Shown in pieces: positions 27,158-36,413 of a stretch of DNA of 64,000 nt. The notes beneath the pieces are model-generated. The model was not told the origin of the DNA. It was given only the letters and a program-made list of their open reading frames with translations, and ran no database searches. Source of the DNA: an uncultured Bacteroidales bacterium. GTDB taxonomy: Bacteria; Bacteroidota; Bacteroidia; Bacteroidales; WCHB1-69. The position numbers and the translations under genes are program-made. The stretch is from contig CAKUVI010000001.1 of assembly GCA_934699095.1 (NCBI GenBank), forward strand, positions 186,001 through 250,000, in the 5' to 3' direction. Within the stretch, counting starts at the first letter, position 1. Each line of letters starts with the position of its first letter.

Positions 27158-27645
27158 TATACGTCAATCCATTCGTATGGGTTTGTGGTATATTCCACGA
27201 ATTTTATAAAATCTTCGCGGGAAATTATCAGGGAGGCGGTATTAATGCACGGGTGAAAGCTTAGTTTTTCAGCCGTGCTTAATTTTTTGTCTATGAAGAG
27301 TGTGACATGGTGTTCTGTGTCGTTGATGAGGCCGAATGGAGTCACAGAGCCGGGTTTCACTCCGAGATATTTCATAAGTCGAGCCTCGGATGCAAAACTG
27401 AGTTTGCCTTGGTGAAGTTGTTTTTCGATGTCGTGAATGTCCATGTTTTGGTCGCAGTCGAGAACCACAAGATAGTGTCGGTTGCCTTTGTGGTTTCTGA
27501 AAAACAGGTTCTTGCAATGTTTTGCATCGTGGCCGGCCCAATATTGTTTGGCGATCTCAATAGTGGGTGCTTCGGGGTGCTCAAGGTACTCGAATTTTAT
27601 ACCAAGCTGGTCTAAAAGTGCATATAATTTTGGATCACCGTTCAT
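27154..27645 (-). CDS. Prolyl-tRNA synthetase-associated (YbaK/ProX-type) editing domain protein
   Basis: 163 residues, a single free-standing domain of the YbaK/ProX superfamily. Conserved features include the HPEAPTIE start region, KNLFFRNHKGNRHYLV with the catalytic-site Lys, GKLSFAS and GSVTPFGL. Such proteins hydrolyse mischarged Ala- or Cys-tRNA(Pro) in trans to protect translation fidelity. It is the last gene of a minus-strand run after nrdD and nrdG, starting 4 bases after the nrdG stop. Its stop overlaps the aldo/keto reductase stop. Confidence 0.87.
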   Translation of the reverse strand: MNGDPKLYALLDQLGIKFEYLEHPEAPTIEIAKQYWAGHDAKHCKNLFFRNHKGNRHYLVVLDCDQNMDIHDIEKQLHQGKLSFASEARLMKYLGVKPGSVTPFGLINDTEHHVTLFIDKKLSTAEKLSFHPCINTASLIISREDFIKFVEYTTNPYEWIDVY

Positions 27646-27649
27646 ATCG

Positions 27650-28105
27650 CTATTTTTTGAAAAATCTTTCGGTTATATCTTGGGGTTGGTTGTTGACGAT
27701 ATGGTACATTCTTTGGTTGGTTGTGCGAGACCGCAGGCCGCCGTTTTTCTCTACATATTGGCCGGTTTTCACATAATCGAAAAGATTGAAGTCGTGAGGG
27801 AGTTTTGAGTTGCCTGAGTACCATGCTGTTTTCAGCTTGGTTTTGTTATGGATATACTTCGACAGTTTGGCGACTTCCTCAGGGGATCTGTCACCGCCCA
27901 TAAAGCAGAGGCATGTTATCTGTTTGCCGTATTTGTCAAGGAGACTGTCCAAGGTTTTTTCGTCAAGGTTTTCACCGATGTCGTCATGCAGGTGAGGACT
28001 GTGGCAGCCGTCGCAACGGAACGGGCAATTGGTGATGTTGATCGCCAAGGTGACCTCATCAGGAATTTCCTGGAAAACGATATCGTAATTGTAGAACTTC
28101 AGCAC
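27650..28105 (-). CDS. nrdG: Anaerobic ribonucleotide reductase activase
   Basis: 151 residues. Radical-SAM activase that installs the glycyl radical on NrdD. The cluster motif CPFRCDGC gives the CxxxCxxC ligand pattern near residue 28, followed by a short core with FMGGDRSPEE. The chosen start is GTG at 28105 (VLKFYNYD); no in-frame ATG is seen closer than the nrdD stop. It lies 25 bases after nrdD on the same strand, the usual nrdDG order. Confidence 0.92.
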   Translation of the reverse strand: MLKFYNYDIVFQEIPDEVTLAINITNCPFRCDGCHSPHLHDDIGENLDEKTLDSLLDKYGKQITCLCFMGGDRSPEEVAKLSKYIHNKTKLKTAWYSGNSKLPHDFNLFDYVKTGQYVEKNGGLRSRTTNQRMYHIVNNQPQDITERFFKK

Positions 28106-28130
28106 GATGAATATGGTTAATAATTGAAAA

Positions 28131-30215
28131 TCAATTTTTTCCGTAGTATCTTCTGGAGGCTTCCTCTTGGCGGGCCTTGGAGAAGCTGCTGATCCGTTTC
28201 ATATATCCGATCACGCGGGTCAGGTAGTCGAGGTTGGTGCTATGGCAGACAGGGCATTCGTGTAGGTAGCGTTTGTCTATGTGTCCGCAGTCGTTGCAGA
28301 CAGTATTAGGAATGTTGAATGTGAAATAGTTGCATCCTTCTTGAGCGGCCACGCGCAGCAGTTGGCGGTATTGGGCCTGTGAGAGATGTTCTTCAAGGTT
28401 GGCATGCAGGGCGGAACCTCCTGTGAGGTGCGCTATGTAGCGGCTGCCGTGGAGCCTGAACTTGTCGATGAGGTTCAACGAGTCGTCCTCCACTATGTAG
28501 AAATAGCTGTTGTAGCAGTCGCGGGGAACGCGGTAGCCGTCTTCGCGGTCCCATTTTGCGTGTTTTACACCGACATTTTCGGCAGGTATCATTTCACAGT
28601 TGAAGAGGAGTTCTTTGGTCTTATATTTGTGGTTGTATTTTTCAATGAGACCGAGCACGTCTTCAACGAAGTGTTGGTATTGAGGGTTGTCGTTGATAGG
28701 TATGTTTAGAAATTCGGCTGCTTCAACGAGGCCGTTGACACCGATTGTGAGGTATTGGCGTGAGATGTTGATGTATCCGGCGTCGAAGAGAGGTAGCATT
28801 CCTTTTGATTGCAGATATTTGAGGTTTTCGTTATATGCGGTTTGAACTTTGTGCATGAGGTCAACAACTTCCTCGATGAACTGGAGTTTGGGGATGTTGT
28901 TTTTGCATTCGTATTGGATGCAGCGGTTGATGTTGATGGTGAGGACGCTTTTCGAGCCGGTTGATACTCCGCCGGCGCCCAAGGTGTAGCTGAAGCCGTT
29001 GTCTTGAATTTCGTTGCGGAGACGGCAGCAGCTGCTCAGTGAGTCTGCGTTGTCGCTCACGTAAGTGAAGAAAGAGTGCCCTGCGGCGTACATTTCAGCA
29101 GTGAAGTCGGCGTATTCGGTGTCGATGATATCGCCGTCTTTAGAGAGCAGGGCCATTGTTTCAACGGGGAATGTCAGCACGGAGCGGGTGCGTTCTGCAT
29201 TGAACCAGCGCATGAAGCGCTTCTGAAGCCAACTGAGAGAGTCCCAGCAGGGTTTTGAACTGTCGGGAAAACGGAACTCGCCGAAAAGACTCTCGAAGTA
29301 ATAGCGGTCGTAGTAGGCCACGTTCCAAAAAACAGACTGGAAGTTGCGGGCGCCGGTGGGCTGGTTTATAGAATATACAACTTGTTCAAAGCAATCGGTT
29401 ATCACTTTGTCGATGGAGCGGTTTTTATTGGAAAGGTCAACGATTTTGTCGCTGTTGAGGTAGTAGTCGTCGCCATATTCCTTGCGTATGAAGTAGTCCA
29501 TGTACATCAGGAATTCGGGTGTTGCGCAGGCGCCGCTGAGCATACTTGATACCATGAAAACCATGTTGATGAAGCCGCCGCAGTATGATTTGAGGTTGGT
29601 TGGGGCGGATGCGTTGCCTCCGATGCTCTTTGTGCCGTCTAAAAGCCATGGATACATGGTGATGCTTGCACAGTAGTTGGCGATGCTTGTCTCGTCGTTT
29701 TTGTAGATGAAGTGGTTGTTGAGGAGATAGAGGTATTTGTCGGACAGCTCTTTGCCGTACATGTCTTTTATCTTGTCGCAGAGCATTCTGCGGTTAAGCC
29801 GGATGAAGTTTGACTTTGGCAGTTCACCGATGAGGGTGGCTATATTTTTCTTTTCAACATTGGCGTTGGCGTCGTATTTGCTGCCTGTTGCCGCATTTGA
29901 AGCGTTGCAGTAGTTAATCAGGAAATCGAGTTTTTCCTTAACTTCACGGTCTTCATAGTGGCGTTGACGGTAGAGGATGTAGGATTTGGCAACCTCATAG
30001 TAGCGCTCAGCCATGAGAGATGTCTCCACTTGATTCTGGATCTCCTCAACGGAGATTCCGTCATGGATTTTTAGGCGGCTCATGACGTTTATGAGCACGT
30101 CTTGTGTGGCGAAGCTGTTCACCGAAAGAAATGCCTTTGAAATGGCACTTTTAATCTTGTCTGCTGAAAAAGGCTCTCTTTTTCCGTTTCTCTTGATGAT
30201 GTACAATTGATCCAT
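28131..30215 (-). CDS. nrdD: Class III (anaerobic) ribonucleoside-triphosphate reductase
   Basis: 694 residues, full length. It makes dNTPs without oxygen and without B12, using a glycyl radical. An ATP-cone allosteric domain occupies residues 1-95 (IIKRNGKREPFSADKIKSA). The catalytic barrel follows, then the zinc site CNDCGHID...CPVC near the C terminus, and the glycyl-radical loop RVIGYMKR (Gly near residue 670). It is the first gene of nrdD-nrdG-editing protein, and a cobalamin riboswitch lies in its leader, which is notable because the enzyme itself does not use B12. Confidence 0.95.
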   Translation of the reverse strand: MDQLYIIKRNGKREPFSADKIKSAISKAFLSVNSFATQDVLINVMSRLKIHDGISVEEIQNQVETSLMAERYYEVAKSYILYRQRHYEDREVKEKLDFLINYCNASNAATGSKYDANANVEKKNIATLIGELPKSNFIRLNRRMLCDKIKDMYGKELSDKYLYLLNNHFIYKNDETSIANYCASITMYPWLLDGTKSIGGNASAPTNLKSYCGGFINMVFMVSSMLSGACATPEFLMYMDYFIRKEYGDDYYLNSDKIVDLSNKNRSIDKVITDCFEQVVYSINQPTGARNFQSVFWNVAYYDRYYFESLFGEFRFPDSSKPCWDSLSWLQKRFMRWFNAERTRSVLTFPVETMALLSKDGDIIDTEYADFTAEMYAAGHSFFTYVSDNADSLSSCCRLRNEIQDNGFSYTLGAGGVSTGSKSVLTININRCIQYECKNNIPKLQFIEEVVDLMHKVQTAYNENLKYLQSKGMLPLFDAGYINISRQYLTIGVNGLVEAAEFLNIPINDNPQYQHFVEDVLGLIEKYNHKYKTKELLFNCEMIPAENVGVKHAKWDREDGYRVPRDCYNSYFYIVEDDSLNLIDKFRLHGSRYIAHLTGGSALHANLEEHLSQAQYRQLLRVAAQEGCNYFTFNIPNTVCNDCGHIDKRYLHECPVCHSTNLDYLTRVIGYMKRISSFSKARQEEASRRYYGKN

Positions 30216-30309
30216 TAATGTTTTGATAATTAAGCGTTTATAACAACGACTTCGGAAGGTACAACGAACTGCTCGGTTCTCGTCTGCTCTTAATCCCGAA
30301 AGCCACGAA

Positions 30310-30480
30310 CATTTGGCACAGGCAGGTCTTCTGACTTGTTCCTTTCGCTTTTTTGCCTTCCCAACTTCTTGAAAAAGTCAGTGGCTTTGTGAAAAAAGCG
30401 CATCACAGAACTCACAGCTACGGGTATAGTCTCTGATTTTCACAGCGTTCCCTGTTCGTCTTTTCAGAACCTGAGCCACC
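30310..30480 (-). ncRNA. Cobalamin (B12) riboswitch upstream of nrdD
   Basis: Read on the minus strand, the leader shows the conserved blocks of the cobalamin aptamer in order. GGTTCTG is followed by AGGGAACGCTGTGAAAATC, then a three-way region ending GTAGCTGTGA (B12 box-like), then AAGCCACTGAC, GGGAAGGC and the closing GTCAGAAGACCTGCC. The remaining ~95 bases to the nrdD ATG would be the expression platform. No clear U-tract terminator is visible, so control by hiding the ribosome-binding site is more likely. B12 binding would be expected to turn nrdDG expression down. Boundaries are approximate. Confidence 0.88.
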
Positions 30481-30481
30481 G

Positions 30482-30489
30482 CAAATTTA
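30482..30489 (-). promoter_or_regulatory. -7 box for the riboswitch-nrdD transcript
   Basis: Reverse-strand TAAATTTG fits TAnnTTTG and ends just before the first aptamer bases, placing the start of transcription at about 30475. Confidence 0.6.
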
Positions 30490-30567
30490 GCATTTTAAAA
30501 AGTAGTTTTTCCGTTGCGGAAAATCTTTTATACAAAAGTTATCAACAATCGAGAATTAAGTTCCTAA

Positions 30568-33500
30568 CTAATTGATTGCCTGTTGTTTCTCTTCCAAAAC
30601 GAACTTATGGTCAATAGGCAGGCTGAAGTTGTTTACGAGGTCCTCGGGATTCACTTTTGTACTGAAATTGAAGAAGTCGGTATAGTACACGTTGTTGCGT
30701 TCAAAGATCCTTATGTTGAACGGGATTTTGCCGGAATGTTTGTCAAGCTGTCTTTTGATATCGTTGGCAATCTCGGAGTTTATGTCGGTCAGTTGCAGTT
30801 GCAGTTGCACTCCACCGCACAGTTTTTCGTAAACATCGCTCAGAGGGTAGATGTCTAAAGGGTCAATTGAAAATCTGTTCACCTCCTCATGAGTGTCCTT
30901 GTCAACCCATTTGGTGAGTTTCACAGATGCAATCACAAAAATGCGGTTTCCCTGTTTCAAGGCCCATTCATATTTGAGGAAGTCTGAGCCGTCGAGGAAC
31001 CACGTCCATGTTGAATCGCTGTCCTCGAAGGTTATCTTGCCGTATGGTCTTCCCTTTTTGGAGACACCGTTAATGACGTTGCTGACTATGCCTGCGAATC
31101 TCAGTCCCTTGGATCCCAATATGTTGCGTTTCAGGAAATCTTCATTGTCAAGGTCTCCGATTTTAGCGTTTGTAAAGCTGTCAATCACAACTTCAAATTC
31201 TTTCAGCGGGTGTCCGGATATGAAAAACCCGGCCACTTCTTTCTCGAATTTTAGTTGGTCGTAGTAGTTCCATGGTTCGCAGTTCGGGAACACAAACTGT
31301 TCATTGTCTTCGGCTACGGCTTGGTCAAATTGTGAGAAAATGTCTATTTGTGAAGAGTTTTTGCCTTTTGACGAGGTGCGGGCGATAAGTTGGTCGATCG
31401 TATTACGGCCTTTTTCGTTGGTGATGAAATATTGAGCTCTGTGGATGTTCGGGAAGCAGTCGAAGGCCCCTGCGTAAGCGAGAGATTCAAGACATCGTTT
31501 GTTGCAGCTTCCAAGATTGATTCTCTCGAAGAAGTCGAGTATGCTCTTGAAGGGTCCGTTCTGGTTGCGTTCCTCCACTATGCTGTTGGCGGCGCTCATG
31601 CCTACGCCTTTCAGGGCGGAGAGGCCAAAGCGGATGTCGCCGTCTTTGTTCACCGTGAAGGTCTGATCGGATTCGTTCACGTCAGGTCCCTTGACGGTGA
31701 TGCCGTATTTTTGGCAGTCCTCAATAAAGGTGGTGATTTTTTTGATGTCGTCGATATTGTTGGTGAGGTTGGCCGCCATGAATTCGGCGCGGTAGTGTGC
31801 TTTCAGGTAGGCTGTCTGGTAAGCTACCCAGGAATAGCATGTGGCGTGCGACTTGTTGAAGGCGTAGGAGGCGAACTTCTCCCAGTCGGCCCAGATTTTC
31901 TCCAGCACTTTTTGGTCGTGGCCGTTTTTTGTGCCTCCGGCGATGAATTTCGGCTTCAAGGCGTCAAGCTTGTCTTTCAGTTTTTTGCCCATAGCTTTAC
32001 GCAGAGTGTCAGATTCACCGCGTGTAAAGTCGGCCAACAGTCTTGAAAGCAGCATGACCTGTTCCTGATAGACAGTGATGCCGTAGGTGTCTTTCAGGTA
32101 TTTCTCCATCACGGGTATGTCATATTCTATCTTCTCCCGGCCTTGTTTCCTGTTGATGAACTGCGGGATGTAATCCATGGGGCCCGGTCTGTAGAGTGCG
32201 TTCATGGCGATCAGGTCTTCGAAGGTGGAGGGCTGGAGTTCACGCAGGTATTTCTGCATTCCGGCGGATTCGAACTGGAAGGTGCCTATGGTGTCGCCAT
32301 TGCAGAAAAGTTTGTATGTCAGTTCATCATCAAGAGGTATGTTGTCGATATCTACGGTGACGCCTCTTGATTTTTTAATATTGGAGAGTGCCTCCTTTAG
32401 AATTGACAGAGTGGAGAGTCCGAGGAAGTCCATTTTGATAAGGCCCACGTCTTCAATCACAGAACCTTCATATTGGGTGACTATGATGTTCTCTTTGGTC
32501 TTCTTGTCCTCAACTGTGGACAGAGGGGCGAATTTGGTAAGGTCATCGGCGCCGATGATAACTCCGCAGGCGTGGATGCCTATCTGCCTTACGGTGCCTT
32601 CAAGTTGTGAGGCATAATCGATGATTTCATGCAGTTCATGGGATTTTTCGTAGGCATTTCTGAATTCCGGCACATACTGCAGGCAGTTCTTGATGTTCAC
32701 TTTAGGGGGCTTGTGGGTTTTGGGGTCTTCCGGAAGCTTGTCGGGCACCATTTTGGCGAGGCGGTCGGATTCTTTTATCGGCAGGTCATGGACGCGGGCT
32801 ATGTCTTTGAGGCTCGATTTTGTGGCCATGGTGCCGTAGGTGATGATGTGAGCGACGCGTTCCTTGCCATATTTTTCTGTGATCCAGTCAAGGATTCTGT
32901 ATCTTCCTTCATCGTCGAAGTCAACATCGATATCCGGCAGTGAAATTCTGTCAGGATTAAGGAAACGTTCGAACAGGAGGTCGTACTTGAGGGGGTCAAC
33001 ATCTGTGATTTTAAGGCAATAGGCCACAACAGATCCTGCGGCGGAGCCACGGCCGGGACCGACAGAGATGCCCAGTTCTCTGGCGGCATGGATGAAATCC
33101 TGGACTATCAAGAAGTAGCCGGGGAATCCCATGTTCCGCATAACTCCGAGCTCGAATTCGATACGCTCCATGATGTCGTCAGGCACAGGGTCCCCATATC
33201 GTTTCACGGCGCCTTCCATCGTGAGCTTGTGGAGGTAGTCTGCCTCTAATTTGATGCGGTACACGTGTTCGATTCCGCCTAATTTTTCTATTCGGCCTTC
33301 GCCGCCTTCCCCTGATTCAAATTCAGCCCTCAGGTCCTCTTCGCTGAATCGTTGCTTGTATTCATCAACCGTGCCGAAATCGGACGGTATGTCGAATTCA
33401 GGCATGATGGGACCATGTTTCAGGGCGTAGGTTTCCACCTTGTCGGCGATTTCCAATGTGTTGTCTAAAGCTTCCGGCACATCGGAGAAAATAGCCTCCA

Positions 33501-34407
33501 TCTCTTCAGGGGATTTCAGCCATTCTTGCTTTGTGTAGTGCAACCTGTCGGTGTCTGTGAATTTTTTTCCTGTTGACAGGCAGATGAGGCGGTCGTGCGC
33601 TTCACCGTCGCTCTCTTTCACAAAATGGACATCATTTGTCGCTATCACTTTGGTGTTGGTCTCAGCTGCCAAACGCAGGATGCCTTCGTTTACGATTTGT
33701 TGTTGTTGATAGACGTTCCTGTCGCCGCCAGGCTTGTCGGTCTTGTGCCTTTGAAGCTCGAGGTAGTAGTCGTCTCCGAAAATGCTTTTGAACCACAATA
33801 CTGCATCTTTTGCCTTTTCGTAGTCACCGTTCGTCAGCTGACGGGGCACTTCTCCGGCAAGACAGGCTGATGATATGATCAGTCCTTCGTGGTATTTTTC
33901 CAGCAAAGACCTGTCTATTCTCGGCCTTCCGTATTTGCCGTCAATCCAGGCCATGGAGACGATTTTGCAAAGATTGTGGTATCCGGTCTCGTTTTTGGCG
34001 AGAATGATGAGGTGGTATCCGCTGAGGTTCTCCTTATGCTCCCGCACTAACCGGCTGCCCTCCGGGTTCGTGGGTGTCTTTTTTGCAACATACACCTCAC
34101 ATCCGAATATGGGCTTGAATATTTTTTTCCTGAGAGTCTCGATTTCCTGCCTGCATTTTGCAATTTCCCCTTCGTCAGACAATCCGGCAATTTTCTTTTC
34201 CAAATCCTTGATCGAATCTTTGATTTTTCCGTTCTTTTTGCCTACTACATCAGAAAACTCCTTGATCCCGTACATGACGCCATGGTCGGTGATTGCCATC
34301 GTGTTCATGCCTGTTTCCAAGCATCTGTCGATGAGTCCGGGTATTGTTGACATTCCGTCAAGGACGGAGTATTGCGTGTGAACATGCAGGTGAACGAATT
34401 TTCTCAT
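30568..34407 (-). CDS. dnaE: DNA polymerase III subunit alpha
   Basis: 1,279 residues from ATG 34407; an earlier TTG two codons upstream is less likely. The replicative polymerase. The N-terminal PHP domain begins HLHVHTQYS. The palm motif PDIDVDFDDEGR (about residue 490) carries catalytic Asp residues, fingers and tau-binding regions follow, and an OB-fold (GIVSNVINGVSKKGRPYGK) lies near the C terminus. A longer coiled-coil insert (about residues 55-90, rich in Lys/Glu) interrupts the PHP domain, as seen in other Bacteroidota DnaE. A -7 box TACCTTTG is at 34453-34460. Confidence 0.96.
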   Translation of the reverse strand: MRKFVHLHVHTQYSVLDGMSTIPGLIDRCLETGMNTMAITDHGVMYGIKEFSDVVGKKNGKIKDSIKDLEKKIAGLSDEGEIAKCRQEIETLRKKIFKPIFGCEVYVAKKTPTNPEGSRLVREHKENLSGYHLIILAKNETGYHNLCKIVSMAWIDGKYGRPRIDRSLLEKYHEGLIISSACLAGEVPRQLTNGDYEKAKDAVLWFKSIFGDDYYLELQRHKTDKPGGDRNVYQQQQIVNEGILRLAAETNTKVIATNDVHFVKESDGEAHDRLICLSTGKKFTDTDRLHYTKQEWLKSPEEMEAIFSDVPEALDNTLEIADKVETYALKHGPIMPEFDIPSDFGTVDEYKQRFSEEDLRAEFESGEGGEGRIEKLGGIEHVYRIKLEADYLHKLTMEGAVKRYGDPVPDDIMERIEFELGVMRNMGFPGYFLIVQDFIHAARELGISVGPGRGSAAGSVVAYCLKITDVDPLKYDLLFERFLNPDRISLPDIDVDFDDEGRYRILDWITEKYGKERVAHIITYGTMATKSSLKDIARVHDLPIKESDRLAKMVPDKLPEDPKTHKPPKVNIKNCLQYVPEFRNAYEKSHELHEIIDYASQLEGTVRQIGIHACGVIIGADDLTKFAPLSTVEDKKTKENIIVTQYEGSVIEDVGLIKMDFLGLSTLSILKEALSNIKKSRGVTVDIDNIPLDDELTYKLFCNGDTIGTFQFESAGMQKYLRELQPSTFEDLIAMNALYRPGPMDYIPQFINRKQGREKIEYDIPVMEKYLKDTYGITVYQEQVMLLSRLLADFTRGESDTLRKAMGKKLKDKLDALKPKFIAGGTKNGHDQKVLEKIWADWEKFASYAFNKSHATCYSWVAYQTAYLKAHYRAEFMAANLTNNIDDIKKITTFIEDCQKYGITVKGPDVNESDQTFTVNKDGDIRFGLSALKGVGMSAANSIVEERNQNGPFKSILDFFERINLGSCNKRCLESLAYAGAFDCFPNIHRAQYFITNEKGRNTIDQLIARTSSKGKNSSQIDIFSQFDQAVAEDNEQFVFPNCEPWNYYDQLKFEKEVAGFFISGHPLKEFEVVIDSFTNAKIGDLDNEDFLKRNILGSKGLRFAGIVSNVINGVSKKGRPYGKITFEDSDSTWTWFLDGSDFLKYEWALKQGNRIFVIASVKLTKWVDKDTHEEVNRFSIDPLDIYPLSDVYEKLCGGVQLQLQLTDINSEIANDIKRQLDKHSGKIPFNIRIFERNNVYYTDFFNFSTKVNPEDLVNNFSLPIDHKFVLEEKQQAIN

Positions 34408-34452
34408 AACCAAAGATTTGTCTTGTTGGAAAGAATTTTTTTAAAAGGATTG

Positions 34453-34460
34453 CAAAGGTA
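34453..34460 (-). promoter_or_regulatory. -7 box for dnaE
   Basis: Reverse-strand TACCTTTG, 46 bases before the dnaE ATG. Confidence 0.6.
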
Positions 34461-34493
34461 ATAAAAATTTTTTGCCGACAATAAAAAAAAATG

Positions 34494-34501
34494 TATTTTT
34501 G
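34494..34501 (+). promoter_or_regulatory. -7 box for the TonB-C/OmpA-like gene
   Basis: TATTTTTG, 32 bases before the ATG at 34534, divergent from dnaE. Confidence 0.6.
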
Positions 34502-34533
34502 CGGTTTAGAAAATAATATAAAATGATATAAAT

Positions 34534-35622
34534 ATGAAAAGAATTTCAACGCTTTTGAAGTTATTCTCGGTTTTTGCTTTAATAGCTTGTGTTACAATGG
34601 GTTATGCTCAATGTGATCAAGGAAATATCTATGGAATGCGCGGTCAGAAGGTCGGCATCGCCATCGTTAAGGCAGATTCCAACGGACAGCATGTAGTGCC
34701 AACTGCTGCCATGACACTTCCCACCTTCAAGGGTGGTAACAAGGCAATGTGCCGTTACATCAACAAAACGAAAAAGTACCCTGTTAATTTGAAGAATCAA
34801 AAGATTTCAGGTACTACAACCGTTCAGGCCAAGGTTTTGGCAGACAGCACATTGACTGATATTCAAGTTGTAGGAAGCTCCGGTTACGATGAATTTGACC
34901 AGGAAGCCCTCCGTGTTGTTAAGTCATTCCCGAAAATGATCCCTTCAACCCAGAGTTGCGAGCCTCAGGACATGATCGTTCAAATTCCTGTGACTTTCAT
35001 CTATGAAGAGGAAGTGGCAGCCGACAAGAAAAGAGAGGAAATGGCTCAACTTGAGAAAGATCTTCTCAAGCCAATCACCCTCTATTTCGAAAACGACCGT
35101 CCAGACCCACGCACCACTCAGGAAACAACTAATACTGAGTATATGGAATTGTACAACAACTACATGGCAGCCAGAGACAATTATGTGAAGAGTGCAGGAA
35201 AGAACCTCACTGGCACAAAGAGAACAGATGCCGAGAATGCAGTTGCACAGTTCTTTAACGATTCAATCCAAACAGGTCATGACCGTCTTGTGAAGTTCAC
35301 CAACTATCTTGTTGATGCTCTTGAAGATGGAAAGCAGGTTGAATTCACAATCAGCGGTTTTGCAAGTCCATTGAGCAACAGCAGCTATAACAAGCATCTT
35401 TCAGCCCGTCGTATCGAGAGCGTGCTCAATTACATGAAGCGTGCTCATGGCGGCGTGCTTGCTCCTTATATCAATGGTCAGAAGAGTGGTCTCACCATTC
35501 ACAAAGTGCCAGAAGGTCAGGTTAACCATAGTTTCTCTTCAAATTCAACAAGTGAAACTGTATATGGACTTCAGGCAGCAAAAGACAGAAGGATAGTGAT
35601 AGATAATATCTCGATCAAGTAA
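34534..35622 (+). CDS. Exported protein with TonB C-terminal-like domain and OmpA-like domain
   Basis: 362 residues. Signal peptide at 1-25 (cleavage after GYA). Residues 63-157 resemble a TonB C-terminal domain: PTFKGGNKAMCRYINK, KYPVNLKNQKISGTTTVQ, and VVGSSGYDEFDQEALRVVKS. Residues 175-362 look like an OmpA/MotB-type peptidoglycan-associated domain: ITLYFENDRPDPRTT, ISGFASPLSNSSYNKHLS, ARRIESVLNYM and the ending DRRIVIDNISI. A normal TonB has an inner-membrane anchor at the N terminus; here the anchor is replaced by a cleavable signal, so energy transduction is unlikely and a periplasmic structural role is more plausible. Domain assignment is by pattern. Confidence 0.7.
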   Translation: MKRISTLLKLFSVFALIACVTMGYAQCDQGNIYGMRGQKVGIAIVKADSNGQHVVPTAAMTLPTFKGGNKAMCRYINKTKKYPVNLKNQKISGTTTVQAKVLADSTLTDIQVVGSSGYDEFDQEALRVVKSFPKMIPSTQSCEPQDMIVQIPVTFIYEEEVAADKKREEMAQLEKDLLKPITLYFENDRPDPRTTQETTNTEYMELYNNYMAARDNYVKSAGKNLTGTKRTDAENAVAQFFNDSIQTGHDRLVKFTNYLVDALEDGKQVEFTISGFASPLSNSSYNKHLSARRIESVLNYMKRAHGGVLAPYINGQKSGLTIHKVPEGQVNHSFSSNSTSETVYGLQAAKDRRIVIDNISIK

Positions 35623-35642
35623 CGAGTAGAGTCTTGATAAAG

Positions 35643-35680
35643 AAAACAGGAGAATTGAAGGTCAGTTCTCCTGTTTTTTT
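35643..35680 (+). terminator. Rho-independent terminator after the TonB-C/OmpA-like gene
   Basis: Stem AACAGGAGAA (35645-35654) with TTCTCCTGTT (35666-35675), followed by a T-run. Confidence 0.88.
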
Positions 35681-35824
35681 ATGTCTTGTCTCCTCCTAAA
35701 ATTTGTAAATAACCATCCAATAGAATACCGCCATTGCCACTGAAAAATATACCATTTTAAGGTCTTCGTGATACGTTCTCCGAAGAGTCTTGTAGGAGTA
35801 CACAGAACGTACAAGAAACCCAAA

Positions 35825-36016
35825 ATGATTAACATGGATCAGAAAGAACAAATCTTACATTACCATCGAGTGGATGGATTGAGCCTGCAGGAAATTTCCC
35901 GCAGTACAGGAGTGAACCGGAAGACCGAGACCCGCTACGTGTGCGCGCTCGCCTTCACAACACTTGAGGACCTCGACTCCATAGAGGCTGCGCAGCTGTG
36001 GCTGGACAGGATATGA
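35825..36016 (+). pseudogene. istA: IstA (IS21 transposase) N-terminal remnant
   Basis: About 63 residues remain from ATG 35825. They carry the IstA helix-turn-helix region: QKEQILHYHRVDGLSLQEIS, then RSTGVNRKTETRYV. A stop follows directly, and the DDE catalytic domain is absent. The 3' part appears to have been deleted and joined to the istB remnant. Confidence 0.7.
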
Positions 36017-36043
36017 GGAACACTGAACGCCGACAGCGGGAAC

Positions 36044-36376
36044 GTGCTCTCCCAGCTGGAAACACTGGAGTTCATCAAGCAGGGGCGCAGTATCGTCATG
36101 TACAGCAACACCGGCACCGGCAAGACCCATGTCGCCACAAGCCTCGGCATCAGGGCCCGCATGGAGTGGTACTCCGTGTTCTTCATCTCCGTGCCGCAGC
36201 TGCTGACCTTCATCCGCGAAGCCAAGAATGAAAAGACGCTCAGAAGCCTGTAAATCAGTTTCGAACGCTATGACATGGTCATATACGACGAGCTCGTGTA
36301 CAGGCTCTGCCACAAGTCCTGTCTGGTCAACATGACTGGGACTTCCACCGTATCAAAGAAACGAAAAATTTTTTAG
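36044..36376 (+). pseudogene. istB: IstB (IS21 helper ATPase) remnant with internal stop
   Basis: Reads LETLEFIKQG, then Walker A YSNTGTGKTHVAT, ARMEWYSVFFISVPQLL and EAKNEKTLRSL. A TAA at 36251-36253 interrupts, after which the same frame continues with FERYDMVIYDELVY, the Walker B region of IstB. Homology is lost after about 36320. Broken by a nonsense mutation and 3' truncation. Confidence 0.72.
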
Positions 36377-36405
36377 TACAAAAATGATTTATAACACGCT
36401 TTTTG

Positions 36406-36413
36406 TATCTTTG
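36406..36413 (+). promoter_or_regulatory. -7 box inside the IS remnant, upstream of the orphan lipoprotein
   Basis: TATCTTTG, about 100 bases before the ATG at 36512. The right end of the decayed IS may supply the promoter. Confidence 0.45.
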
